This document shows positions 1 through 8,393 of a DNA stretch of 60,328 nucleotides, piece after piece (the first letter of the stretch is position 1; the number at the start of each line of letters is the position of its first letter). The stretch covers positions 1-60,328 of the forward strand of contig CAMVFE010000009.1 in the NCBI GenBank assembly GCA_947166705.1, given 5' to 3'. The stretch is from an uncultured Clostridia bacterium (GTDB lineage Bacteria; Bacillota; Clostridia; Christensenellales; Aristaeellaceae). The translations under genes were made by a program, and so were the position numbers. The notes beneath the pieces are model-generated. The model was not told the origin of the DNA and did no database searches. It saw nothing but the letters and a program-made list of their open reading frames with translations.

Positions 1-424
1 CGGATCCGGCGCCGAGCCGCTCCAGCGCGGCCCTGACCGCGGCGGAGGCGCCGCCGCTGCCCAGCACCAGGACCTTCCGGCCCCGCGGGTCGAATCCGAA
101 CCTCCGCGCCATGGCCTCAAAGCCGTACACATCCGTGTTGTCCCCGTACAGGCTTCCGTCCTCCCGGCGCACGATGGTGTTCACGCTGCCCAGTGCCGCC
201 GCCGCGGGAGACAGCTCGTCCAGGTACGGTACGACGGTTTTCTTGTATGGGATGGTCACATTCATCCCCCGCCAGCCTTTCCTCCTCAGGAAGCCGGGGA
301 TCTCCTCCGCTTCCATTTCAAACAGCCGGTAGTCGTATCCCGCCAGCTCCCGGTGAATCCGGGGGCTCCAGCTGTGCCCCAGCTTCCGGCCGATCAGGCC
401 GAATTTAGCCTCGTCTTCCTTCAT
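1..424 (-). CDS. aroE: Shikimate dehydrogenase, 3-prime part missing at window edge
   Basis: The minus strand reads from an ATG at 424 to the window edge without a stop. It gives about 141 residues of a shikimate dehydrogenase, which reduces 3-dehydroshikimate to shikimate with NADPH. The N-terminal substrate domain is clear: FGLIGRKLGHSWSP near residue 7 is the family's shikimate-binding SxS region, GMNVTIPYKK contains the catalytic lysine, and GDNTDVYGF follows. The edge cuts the protein inside the GSGGAS nucleotide-binding loop. A ribosome site GAGAAGGGGAGC lies just before the ATG. It is the last visible gene of the tyrA-aroBAC operon, 61 bp after aroC. The N-terminal half is intact; nothing can be said about the missing half. 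Confidence 0.93.
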   Translation of the reverse strand, partial: MKEDEAKFGLIGRKLGHSWSPRIHRELAGYDYRLFEMEAEEIPGFLRRKGWRGMNVTIPYKKTVVPYLDELSPAAAALGSVNTIVRREDGSLYGDNTDVYGFEAMARRFGFDPRGRKVLVLGSGGASAAVRAALERLGAGS

Positions 425-485
425 GCTCCCCTTCTCCCGCGGACCCGTTCCGTCCGCTTCAGCGCACTCGCTCCGTCTCCGCGCC

Positions 486-1559
486 TTATCCATCGATTTC
501 CCGTCTTCTGCCCAGCAGCGCGTCGGTGATGGCGATGCACGCCGCCGCCTCAACGCAGGGCACGGCCCGGGGCACCACGCACGGGTCGTGCCTTCCGGGC
601 ACCTGCAGCGTCGTCTCCCTGCCGGTAGCGAGGTTCACGCTGCGCTGCTCCCGCGCAATGGATGGCGTGGGCTTGAACGCCGCCCGGAACAGGATCGGCA
701 TCCCGTCGCTGATGCCTCCGAGAATGCCGCCCGCGTGGTTGCTGCGCAGCCGCACCTGCCCGTCCCGGATCTCATATTCGTCGTTGTTCCCGCTCCCGGT
801 GTTCCCGGCGGCGGCGAATCCGTCCCCGAACTCGATCCCCTTGACCGCCGGGATCCCGAACACAGCCGCCGCGATGCGGTTCTCCAGCCCGCCGAAGATG
901 GGATCCCCCAGCCCGGCGGGCACGCCGGACGCGGCGCATTCGACGATCCCGCCGACGGAATCGCCCTCCGCCCGAAGCCGGGCGATCAGGGCCTTCATCT
1001 CCTCGCCGCGCGCGTCGCTCAGTGTGGGAAACTCCTTCCCCTCCACGCTCACCAGAGGATCCCCCTCGTCGCGGATCCCTCCGATCGCCGCCACGTGCGC
1101 AGTAACGAGGATGCCCCTTTCCGCCAGGTACTGCCGGCAGATGCCCCCGGCGATGCACAGCGCGGCCGTCAGCCGCGCGGAAAAATGCCCGCCGCCGGCC
1201 GCGTCCTCGTGTCCGCCGTATTTGATCCGGGCGGTGTAATCGGCGTGCCCCGGCCGCGGAATATCCTTCATCGCGCCGTAGTCCGCGCTCCGGGTGTCCC
1301 GGTTGCGGATAATGGCCGTGATCGGCGTGCCGCATGTGGTGTCACCGACAAGCCCGCTCAGGAATTCCGGCGCGTCGGCCTCCTTCCGGGGCGTGGACCA
1401 GGCGTTCTTCCCCGGTGCGCGTCGGCCCAGGAAGCGCTGAAGCGCCGCCATGTCGATGGTAAACCCGGCCGGCAACCCTTCCATGGTCATGCCGACCGCG
1501 GCGGAGTGGCTCTGCCCGAACAGGCTCACCCGCAGGTTTTCTCCGATGCAGGAGCTCAT
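486..1559 (-). CDS. aroC: Chorismate synthase
   Basis: A 357-residue FMN-dependent lyase that makes chorismate from EPSP, the last shikimate-pathway step. The start is the ATG at 1559, giving MSSCIGENLRVSLFGQSHS. The frame stays open far upstream, but that part is an out-of-frame shadow of aroA. Family hallmarks are visible: GQSHSAAVG near the start, a GGHFSAR segment, and FGDGFAAAGNTGSGNNDEYE in the C-terminal half. Length matches the usual 350-390. The ATG overlaps the aroA stop as ATGA, so translation is probably coupled. Confidence 0.97.
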   Translation of the reverse strand: MSSCIGENLRVSLFGQSHSAAVGMTMEGLPAGFTIDMAALQRFLGRRAPGKNAWSTPRKEADAPEFLSGLVGDTTCGTPITAIIRNRDTRSADYGAMKDIPRPGHADYTARIKYGGHEDAAGGGHFSARLTAALCIAGGICRQYLAERGILVTAHVAAIGGIRDEGDPLVSVEGKEFPTLSDARGEEMKALIARLRAEGDSVGGIVECAASGVPAGLGDPIFGGLENRIAAAVFGIPAVKGIEFGDGFAAAGNTGSGNNDEYEIRDGQVRLRSNHAGGILGGISDGMPILFRAAFKPTPSIAREQRSVNLATGRETTLQVPGRHDPCVVPRAVPCVEAAACIAITDALLGRRREIDG

Positions 1560-2905
1560 TTTCCCATTCCCTCCAGTATCTCCCAGAAGCCCGGAAACGA
1601 TTTTTCCGTGCATTCGGCGTTCTCGACGGCCACAGGCTCCGTGCACAGGGCTGCCGCGACGGCGGCGCTCATGGCGATCCGGTGGTCGCGGAAGGAGTCG
1701 GTCCTCCCGCCGCGCAGCCGCGGCTTCCCGAGGATCCGAAGGCCGTCCTCTGTCTCCCGGATGTCCGCGCCCAGCGCGCGCAGCATCTCCGTGGTAGTCT
1801 TCAGCCGGTCGGATTCCTTCAGCCGCAGCCGCCCGGCGTGTTCGATGACGGTCTCGCCCTCCGCGCCGGCGGCGGTCGCGGCGATCACCGGCACCAGGTC
1901 CGGAATCCCGGACGCGTCGACAGTAATCCCCCGCAGCGTCCCCCTGCAGACGATGATTCTGTCTCCGTCCCTGCTCACGCGCGCGCCGAAGCGCTCCAGA
2001 ATTTCGAGGATCCGGCGATCCCCCTGCCGGGATTCCTCCTTCAGGCCGCGCACAGCGACCCCTCCGGGGCTCAGCGCGCCCATGCACAGGAAAAAGGCCC
2101 CGGAGCTCCAGTCCGCCTCGACCTCCGTCTCCCGGATCCCGTCCGCGTGCTCATACCCCCCGGCGGGAATCCGGTACCGGTTTCCCGCCTTCAGAATCGG
2201 CACGCCGGCCTGCCCGAGTGCTTCCTCTGTCATCGCGATGTAGTCGGCGGATTCCACCGGGCCCGTGATCTCCAGCGTGCTTTTCCCCTCCAGCAGGGGC
2301 AGGGCGAACAGCAGCCCGCTGACGTACTGCGAGGAGATGTTCCCGGCGATCCGGTATTCCCCGGGACGGATCTTTCCGGAAAAAAAAAGCCGGTTCCCTT
2401 CCCTCCGCAGGCGCATGCCCTTCCCGGCCAGCACGTCCCAAAGGGGCTGCAGCGGTCTCTCCGGAAGCCGTCCCTCCATCCGGAATTCGCCCCGCAGGCC
2501 CATCGCGCCCGCGACGGGCAGCAGGAAACGCAGCGTGGATCCGCTCTCCCCGCAAGGCATCACGGCGTATGCGTCTTCTTCCGCGTCTCCGGGCCGCTCC
2601 GCGTTCCCGGCTCCGGTCCGTTCCGCGGTTCCGTCCCAGGGGCGGTTCCAGGTCTGGACTTCGGTCTGTTCCGTATTGACGTCCCCGGGCCGTACCGTGA
2701 TTCCGTCCCCCTCCTCGAGGATTCGGAATCCCATGCCGCGCAGGCACGCGGCGGTCGCGGCGATATCCCGGGAAATGCCCCGGCACTTTATCCGCGTCTC
2801 CCGGCCGCTCAGCGCGGCGCAGATCATCAGCCTGTGCGCGCGGCTCTTGGAGGCGGGAATCTCCGCCTCGCCGGTCCGCGGCCCGGGCTCAACCGTCCGG
2901 ATCAT
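1556..2905 (-). CDS. aroA: 3-phosphoshikimate 1-carboxyvinyltransferase (EPSP synthase)
   Basis: A 449-residue EPSP synthase that transfers enolpyruvyl from PEP to shikimate-3-phosphate. The start MIRTVEPGPRTGEAEIPASK places the conserved PASKS phosphate-binding lysine near residue 19. CGESGSTLRFLLP is the PEP-binding loop, GNISSQYVSG the shikimate site, and RLRLKESDR and DHRIAMS the C-terminal signatures. Before CGESGS there is an unusual hydrophilic insertion of about 35 residues (NTEQTEV...GDAEEDAY) rich in Glu, Thr, Gly and Pro. It is encoded by low-complexity DNA around 2570-2690 and lies where the family normally has a short turn. It overlaps aroB and aroC by 4 bp each. Confidence 0.96.
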   Translation of the reverse strand: MIRTVEPGPRTGEAEIPASKSRAHRLMICAALSGRETRIKCRGISRDIAATAACLRGMGFRILEEGDGITVRPGDVNTEQTEVQTWNRPWDGTAERTGAGNAERPGDAEEDAYAVMPCGESGSTLRFLLPVAGAMGLRGEFRMEGRLPERPLQPLWDVLAGKGMRLRREGNRLFFSGKIRPGEYRIAGNISSQYVSGLLFALPLLEGKSTLEITGPVESADYIAMTEEALGQAGVPILKAGNRYRIPAGGYEHADGIRETEVEADWSSGAFFLCMGALSPGGVAVRGLKEESRQGDRRILEILERFGARVSRDGDRIIVCRGTLRGITVDASGIPDLVPVIAATAAGAEGETVIEHAGRLRLKESDRLKTTTEMLRALGADIRETEDGLRILGKPRLRGGRTDSFRDHRIAMSAAVAAALCTEPVAVENAECTEKSFPGFWEILEGMGK

Positions 2906-3963
2906 TGCACGCCTCCCTTCTCCAGCCAGTCCCCCAGCTCCTCCGTTCGGATCCTCTCGATCCGGCATCTGCCGATTCCCTCCGGCACGACGATGCGAAT
3001 GTCGCTCCCGGCGGTCTTCTTGTCGTTCCCGCACGCGGCCAGCATCTCCTCCCGCGGCCACGCGGCCTCGGTGGGCAGCCCATACCGGCGGATCATACGG
3101 ATCAGCGCATCCCGGTCCTCCGGGGCCAGCAGCCCGCGGGCGGCCGCCGCCCTGGCCATAACGGCCATGCCGATGGCGACGCCCTCCCCGTGCAGGATGC
3201 TGAACCCGCTGCACGCCTCGCACGCGTGCCCGAACGTGTGCCCGAAGTTCAGCTTCATCCGCTCGCCCCGGTCGTACTCATCCCGCGCGACGTAGTCCCG
3301 CTTCATTTTGACGCATGCGGCGATGACCCGTTCCGCCTGCTCCCGGATCCCGGTCTCTCCGATGCTCCGGAAGAATTCGGCATCCCCGATCATGCCGTAC
3401 TTGATGATTTCCGCGCATCCGCACCGGTATTCCTCCTCCGGCAGCGTCTCCAGCGTGTCCGGATCGCAGATCACGCGGGCGGGCTGGTAAAAGGCGCCCG
3501 CCTGGTTCTTGCCCCCGGTCAGGTCCACGGCGGTCTTTCCGCCCACGGAGGAATCCACCATGGCCAGCAGCGTCGTGGGAATCTGGACGTAGGGAATCCC
3601 CCGCTGGTAGCACGCCGCGGCGAATCCGCCCAGATCCCCGGTCACGCCGCCTCCGAGGGCGACCAGCGCGTCGCTCCGCGTCAGGCGGGCAGCGCACATC
3701 CGCTCCAGCGCCTCCTCCCAGGTCGCGACGGTCTTATGCCGCTCCCCGTGGGGAAACACGAAGGTTTCGGTCCGCAGCCCGGCGCCGCGCAGCGCTTCCT
3801 CGACCGTCCCGGCGTACAGCGCAGCCACCCGGTCGTCGGTAATCAGGAAGGCCGTCTCCGCCCCGGGGCATGCCTCCCGTGTCTGCGCCCCGGCCTCGCG
3901 GATCAGCCCCCGGCCGATCCGTACCTCGTAGGGCTTTCCCGTCGGTATCGTGATCGTCTTCAT
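2902..3963 (-). CDS. aroB: 3-dehydroquinate synthase
   Basis: A 353-residue NAD- and metal-dependent enzyme converting DAHP to 3-dehydroquinate, the second shikimate step. Evidence is GGGVTGDLGGFAAA for NAD binding, the PTTLLAMVDSSVGGKTAVD segment, the E-I-I-K-Y-G stretch, and metal-ligand histidines in FGHTFGHACE and LHGEGVAIGM. Length is typical. The ATG at 3963 follows a modest AGCAGG site. Seventy bp separate it from tyrA, and that spacer carries a copy of the tyrA 3-prime end. It overlaps aroA by ATGA. Confidence 0.96.
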   Translation of the reverse strand: MKTITIPTGKPYEVRIGRGLIREAGAQTREACPGAETAFLITDDRVAALYAGTVEEALRGAGLRTETFVFPHGERHKTVATWEEALERMCAARLTRSDALVALGGGVTGDLGGFAAACYQRGIPYVQIPTTLLAMVDSSVGGKTAVDLTGGKNQAGAFYQPARVICDPDTLETLPEEEYRCGCAEIIKYGMIGDAEFFRSIGETGIREQAERVIAACVKMKRDYVARDEYDRGERMKLNFGHTFGHACEACSGFSILHGEGVAIGMAVMARAAAARGLLAPEDRDALIRMIRRYGLPTEAAWPREEMLAACGNDKKTAGSDIRIVVPEGIGRCRIERIRTEELGDWLEKGGVQ

Positions 3964-4033
3964 CCTGCTTTACCCGTCCAGTTCCTCTTTTTTTCTCATG
4001 CCTTCGGCCGTCAGGCCGCTTATTCTCCCGGAC

Positions 4034-4864
4034 TCACCCGTCCAGTTCCTCTTTTCTCCGCTTGCCCTCCGCCAGCAGGCGGATCAGATCCTCCCGGTCG
4101 CCCTTCCGCAGGTCCTCCCGGTATTCCGTCAGATGGCGGATCAGCGTATCGATCTCCTCGCCCAGGTAGTCCCGGTTGTCAAGGAAAAGCTCCGCCCACA
4201 TCTCAGGGTTCAGCCACGCCACCCGGGTCAGGTCCCGGTAGCTCCCGGCGGAAAAACCCTTGTGGGACCGCGCGGCCGGGCTCCGGACATATGCGTTGGA
4301 TACGACGTGGGCCAGCTGGCTCGTGAAGGCAATGATGCGGTCATGCTCCTCCGCCGTTGTCACGGTGATCCGCCCGAACCCCGCCGGCAGCAGCAGCCGC
4401 TCCGTCCTGCGGATCAGATCCTCCCCGGCCCCCTCGGGCGGCACGATCACCATCGGCGCGCCGCGGTACATGTCCGCCCGGGAATGTGCAAAACCGGAAA
4501 ACTGCGTCCCGGCCATGGGATGGCCGCCCAGGTACGTGAAGCCGAATTCGGCCGCGGCCTTCCTCCCGGCCCCGACGATCTGCCTTTTCGTCCCGCAGCA
4601 GTCGATGACGATGGGTTTCCGGCCGAAATGCGGACCGAAGCTCCGGATGAATTCCATCGCGGCCCCGGGATATACGCAAACGAGGATCAGGTCGCACTCC
4701 CCGGCGTTCTCCTCCGTCAGCTCCCCCATCACCGCCTTTTCAAGAGCAGCCTCGGCGAACACCTCCGCGTTTTTCTCCAGCGCGTAAACCTCGTGCCCCG
4801 TGCCGCTGTAAGCCCTGGCGAAGGAGCCTCCGATCAGCCCCAGCCCGACGATCCCGGTCTTCAT
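4034..4864 (-). CDS. tyrA: Prephenate dehydrogenase
   Basis: A 276-residue NAD(P)-dependent dehydrogenase converting prephenate to 4-hydroxyphenylpyruvate for tyrosine. The start MKTGIVGLGLIGGS at 4864 is set by an AGGAGGGAAAGGC site just before it. The frame is open 40 codons further, but that part overlaps the promoter. Rossmann GLGLIGGS lies at residues 7-14, and GGHPMAGTQFSGF is the family's substrate-binding histidine motif. No ACT domain follows, so tyrosine feedback through one is not expected. It is first in the operon, so tyrosine synthesis is co-expressed with chorismate synthesis. Confidence 0.93.
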   Translation of the reverse strand: MKTGIVGLGLIGGSFARAYSGTGHEVYALEKNAEVFAEAALEKAVMGELTEENAGECDLILVCVYPGAAMEFIRSFGPHFGRKPIVIDCCGTKRQIVGAGRKAAAEFGFTYLGGHPMAGTQFSGFAHSRADMYRGAPMVIVPPEGAGEDLIRRTERLLLPAGFGRITVTTAEEHDRIIAFTSQLAHVVSNAYVRSPAARSHKGFSAGSYRDLTRVAWLNPEMWAELFLDNRDYLGEEIDTLIRHLTEYREDLRKGDREDLIRLLAEGKRRKEELDG

Positions 4865-4893
4865 GCCTTTCCCTCCTGATTTGCATTCATAGG

Positions 4894-4923
4894 ATTCTAT
4901 CACAGTTTTCCCCGGGGATACAA
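4894..4923 (-). promoter_or_regulatory. Candidate promoter of the tyrA-aro operon
   Basis: On the minus strand TTGTAT (4918-4923) and TAGAAT (4894-4899) are 18 bp apart, with a TG just upstream of the -10 as in extended -10 promoters. Transcription would start about 20-25 nt before the tyrA ATG, leaving little room for a leader or T-box. Confidence 0.6.
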
Positions 4924-5064
4924 GCGTCCGCGCTGTTCCCTTTGTGTACTCCCTCCGTACCGCCGGAACACTAGAATGTAACATTTTCTGTCATCCGCCC
5001 TGCGGTATTCGTGTTCCCGGACGCTTCCGTTATAATTCACCGGCGCTTCCTTTTTAAGGAAAAA

Positions 5065-5093
5065 TTTACAGGGGGTGTGGATTGTGCTATAAT
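5065..5093 (+). promoter_or_regulatory. Promoter of the maf-mre-rodA operon
   Basis: TTTACA (5065-5070), a 17-bp spacer and TATAAT (5088-5093), with TGC before the -10 (extended form). It is close to consensus. The predicted start near 5100 leaves about 25 nt before the maf ATG. It is divergent from the tyrA promoter. Confidence 0.85.
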
Positions 5094-5125
5094 ATCCTGT
5101 GCAACTTTTTTTCGGAGGTGTCTCC

Positions 5126-5695
5126 ATGGCGGATCCGCTGATCCTGGCCTCGTCCTCGCCCCGCCGCAGGGAGCTTCTCACCCAGGCAGGCATCCCCTTC
5201 GAAATCTGCGCTCCGCAGGTGGATGAGCGCTGTGCCCTTCCCCCGCGGGAGGCCGTCGCGGAGCTCAGCCGCCGAAAGGCGCTGGCGGCCGCGGTCCTGA
5301 ATCCCGGGCGCTTCGTGCTCGCCTCGGACACGCTGGTGGCAGTGGAGGGGCAGGCGCTGGGCAAGCCGGCGGACGCGGAGGACGCGCGCCGCATGCTCCG
5401 GCTCCTCTCCGGGCGCACCCATTCGGTGCATACCGGGGTCACGGTGGTCACCCCCGCCGGGGACATCCTGACGGAGACGGATTCCTCCCGGGTGACCCTC
5501 GATCCGATTTCGGAAGATGAAATTTACGCCTACGTCGCCTCTGGCGAACCGATGGACAAGGCCGGCGCCTATGCCGTGCAGGGTCGCGCCGCGCTATTCG
5601 TCTCCCGGCTGGAGGGCTGCTATTTCGGCGTCATGGGCCTTCCGCTCTATCTGGTGCGCCGCATGCTCCTCCGGGCAGGCTTTTCCCTGTCCTGA
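5126..5695 (+). CDS. maf: Maf-family nucleoside triphosphate pyrophosphatase
   Basis: A 189-residue Maf/HAM1-like protein that hydrolyses non-canonical or specific NTPs (dTTP/UTP type in the family) and is linked to septum and rod-shape gene clusters. The start ATG at 5126 follows TTCGGAGGTG, giving MADPLILASSSPRRRELL, the hallmark Maf N-terminus. ASDTLVAVEG carries the catalytic acidic residue, and MDKAGAYAVQG is the C-terminal signature. Its place directly before mreB is the common Firmicute arrangement. Confidence 0.94.
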   Translation: MADPLILASSSPRRRELLTQAGIPFEICAPQVDERCALPPREAVAELSRRKALAAAVLNPGRFVLASDTLVAVEGQALGKPADAEDARRMLRLLSGRTHSVHTGVTVVTPAGDILTETDSSRVTLDPISEDEIYAYVASGEPMDKAGAYAVQGRAALFVSRLEGCYFGVMGLPLYLVRRMLLRAGFSLS

Positions 5696-5767
5696 CCCGC
5701 CGGATTTCCGCCCGGTTCCCGTTGGGTTCTCCGCCGGGTTCCCCGCCAATTTATGGAAAGGTAGATT

Positions 5768-6796
5768 TTGCTCATGCCTCTTGTGGCTCCTGATATCGGT
5801 ATTGATCTGGGCACGTCGAACACCTCCGTCTATGTCAGCGGGCGCGGGATCGTGGTTTCCGAGCCCACCGTGGTCGTCGTGGACCGGGAAAACCGGAACA
5901 CGGTCCGTGCCGTAGGTGATGAGGCGCATTTTCTGTACGGCCGCAGCCCGGAAAAGTATCTGACCGTGAATCCGATCCGTCACGGCCAGGTTTCCGATTT
6001 TGATATGGCTCAGCTCATGATCCGTTACTTTCTCCGCAAGGCGATCGGTATCAGCTATCTGGGCCGTCCCCGGGTCATCGTTTCGGTTCCCTGCGGCCTG
6101 GATGATATCAGCCGCAAGGCTCTGACGGAGGCGGTCCGCCTCTCCGGCGCGCGCCATGTCTTCCTGATTGAGAAACCCTTCGCCGGGGCGATCGGTTCTG
6201 GCCTCCCGGTCTACGACCCGACGGGTACCATGGTCGTGGATATCGGCGCGGGCACGACGGATGTCGCGGTGATCTCCCTGGGCGGCCTGGTGGTCTCCCA
6301 GTCCATTCCCGTCGGCGGCGAGCGCATGGACGAGGCGATCATGAATTACCTCAAGCGCGAGTGCAATCTGATCATCGGCCGCGGCACGGCCGAGAACGTG
6401 AAGAAGGACCTCGCCACGGCAATTCCCCTGGAGGAGCCCCGCCGTATTCTCGTCCGCGGCATCAATCAGCTGAACACCTCCGCGGGCACGGTGCAGTTCA
6501 CCTCCACCCAGGCCAACGAGGCGGTCCGGGAGCCCTGCGAGGCGATCCTGAAGGCCGTCCGCTGGGTGCTCGAGCGCACCCCGCCGGAGCTCTGCGCGGA
6601 TATCATGTGCTCCGGCATTCACCTGACAGGCTCCGGCAGCCTGCTCTTTGCCCTGGACCAGTACATCTCCGAAAAGCTGGAAATCCCGGTCCTGCTGGCC
6701 AGGGACCCGGGGGACTGCTGCATCCTGGGCATCGGTTACCTGACGGAGAATATCCAGCTCGTGGCTCCGCCCGACCGGCGCTCCGCCCGAGCCTGA
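5768..6796 (+). CDS. mreB: Rod shape-determining actin homologue MreB
   Basis: About 342 residues. MreB forms membrane-bound filaments that direct the elongation machinery. The actin-fold ATP motifs are visible: DIGIDLGTSNTSVYV near the start (phosphate 1), VVDIGAGTTDVAVISLGG (phosphate 2), VGGERMDEAI, and the adenosine motif LTGSGSLLFALD. Two starts are possible: TTG at 5768, six bases after GGAAAGG, or ATG at 5774, twelve bases after it. TTG has the better spacing; the ATG gives the more usual MPLVAPDIG start. The 72-bp gap after maf shows no terminator. Confidence 0.95.
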   Translation: MLMPLVAPDIGIDLGTSNTSVYVSGRGIVVSEPTVVVVDRENRNTVRAVGDEAHFLYGRSPEKYLTVNPIRHGQVSDFDMAQLMIRYFLRKAIGISYLGRPRVIVSVPCGLDDISRKALTEAVRLSGARHVFLIEKPFAGAIGSGLPVYDPTGTMVVDIGAGTTDVAVISLGGLVVSQSIPVGGERMDEAIMNYLKRECNLIIGRGTAENVKKDLATAIPLEEPRRILVRGINQLNTSAGTVQFTSTQANEAVREPCEAILKAVRWVLERTPPELCADIMCSGIHLTGSGSLLFALDQYISEKLEIPVLLARDPGDCCILGIGYLTENIQLVAPPDRRSARA

Positions 6797-6866
6797 ATAA
6801 GCTTAACTCATTTTTCCCGCGCCCGAACGGCGCATACTGCATTCTGCTGAAAGGAGGTGAAGCCGC

Positions 6867-8393
6867 ATGGCCCGTTTTCGTCCGCTCTCAAGAGGAAAGA
6901 AGGAGGACGACCGTCCCCTTGTGAAGGATGATTTTATCTATGACGAGCCGGCCGAGCCTTCCACCTCCATCGCCTCCGACACGCCGGAGGAAGCCCTGCG
7001 CAAGCTCCGGGGCGGCGCGGCGCCCGAGCCCGAAGCGTCCGCGGAAGCATCTCCCCGGGAAGCCGGGGAATCCGCCGGCGCCGCTCAGGGCGCGGACGCT
7101 TCCGCCCCGGATTTTCGGGATCGGCTGACTGCCTCCTTCGCCTTTCCGACGGATGACTCCCTGCAGTCGATCCGTGCCCGGCGCCGGGCGACCCGCGGCC
7201 ATCCGACCCTTCGCCTGCTCGCGCTGATCCTGATCACGGTGGTGCTCGTCGCGCTCTCCGGGGCCTATATCTTTCACCGCATCATTCCGACCGCCCCGCT
7301 GCTGGGGGATTCGGAGCTGATGATCGGCGAGGCGGTTTCCCCGGTCCAGGGCTTCTTCTCGGGCCTGACGGAAAGCGTCTTCTCCTTCTTCCGCTCCTAC
7401 AAGCTCCGCGCCAACATCGAGGCGGAATACAACGCCCTCCGGGCGGAAAACGAGCAGCTTGTGTACAAGGCCATGCTGGCCGATGAGCTTCAGAAAACCC
7501 TTTCCCAGTACGAGGACCTTTCGGATGAAATTGCCGCCAACGCGAACATGCAGCCCATCGTCTGCACGGTCATCGGCAAGTCCGACAGCAATTACTTCTC
7601 CACCTTCACCATCAACAAGGGATCCCGCGACGGCCTGGAGGAGTACATGGCGGTCACGATCTCCGGCTCCCTCGTGGGCTATACGGAGTCGGTCCAGCCG
7701 ACGGTCTCGACGGTCCGGACGATCATCGACTCCGAGGCGTCGATCGCCGCGCTGATCTCCTCCTCCCGGGACCAGGGCACCGTCCGCGGCACCCTGGGCA
7801 TCGACGGCACGGCCATGTGCCGCATGTATTACCTGCCCGACGACAATCTGCCCCGTCCCGGGGACACGGTGGTCACCTCGGGGGTCGGCATGTCCTTTCC
7901 CAAGGGCATCCCGATCGGCACGGTCCGCGAATCGACCCGCGGCATGGATTCGAACAAACAGTACATTGTCCTGGAACCCCTGGCGGACTTCCAGCATCTG
8001 GAATACGTGATCGTCCTGCGCTACAAGCCCGCCCCGGAGGCCATCCAGGGCCGGGAAAACGGCCGCGCGTCGGTGGACCTGCTTCCGCTCGAAAGCGCCC
8101 GGCCCTCCCCGGTCGTGCCCCAGATCGCCTCCTCGCTCTTTGAAAGCCAGAACACGCCGGATCCGAACGCGACGCCCTCGCCGACGCCGGAACCGACGGA
8201 AACTCCGGCCCCGACCGCAGAGCCGACGGAGGTCCCGACGCCGACGCCGGAAGTGCATAATTACGAGTACGTCCCCGTGGTGCCGAACGCTGAGCCGACG
8301 CCGACCCCGACGCCGACCCCGATGCCGACCCCGACACCCTACCTGACGCCGGATCCGGACACCATGACCTTCGAGGAGGACGCGGATGGATAA
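6867..8393 (+). CDS. mreC: Rod shape-determining protein MreC with extended N- and C-terminal tails
   Basis: A 508-residue bitopic protein that links MreB and MreD to PBP2. AAAGGAGGTG precedes the ATG. An unusually long acidic cytoplasmic part (residues 1-113) comes before one membrane helix (about 114-136). A coiled coil follows (AEYNALRAENEQLVYKAML), then the MreC beta-domains with SNYFSTFTINKGSRDGL and SGVGMSFPKGIPIGTV. From about 425 the protein is a Pro/Thr repeat tail (PTPEPTETPAPT and PTPTPTPTPMPT), probably a spacer in the cell wall. Most MreC proteins are about 280 residues; both extensions are extra. Confidence 0.93.
   Translation: MARFRPLSRGKKEDDRPLVKDDFIYDEPAEPSTSIASDTPEEALRKLRGGAAPEPEASAEASPREAGESAGAAQGADASAPDFRDRLTASFAFPTDDSLQSIRARRRATRGHPTLRLLALILITVVLVALSGAYIFHRIIPTAPLLGDSELMIGEAVSPVQGFFSGLTESVFSFFRSYKLRANIEAEYNALRAENEQLVYKAMLADELQKTLSQYEDLSDEIAANANMQPIVCTVIGKSDSNYFSTFTINKGSRDGLEEYMAVTISGSLVGYTESVQPTVSTVRTIIDSEASIAALISSSRDQGTVRGTLGIDGTAMCRMYYLPDDNLPRPGDTVVTSGVGMSFPKGIPIGTVRESTRGMDSNKQYIVLEPLADFQHLEYVIVLRYKPAPEAIQGRENGRASVDLLPLESARPSPVVPQIASSLFESQNTPDPNATPSPTPEPTETPAPTAEPTEVPTPTPEVHNYEYVPVVPNAEPTPTPTPTPMPTPTPYLTPDPDTMTFEEDADG

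Noticed and set aside
423-3295. Long plus-strand frames (606 and 537 codons) opposite aroC and aroA
   Set aside because: The minus-strand frames are complete enzymes; the plus frames have no domain and no upstream signal.
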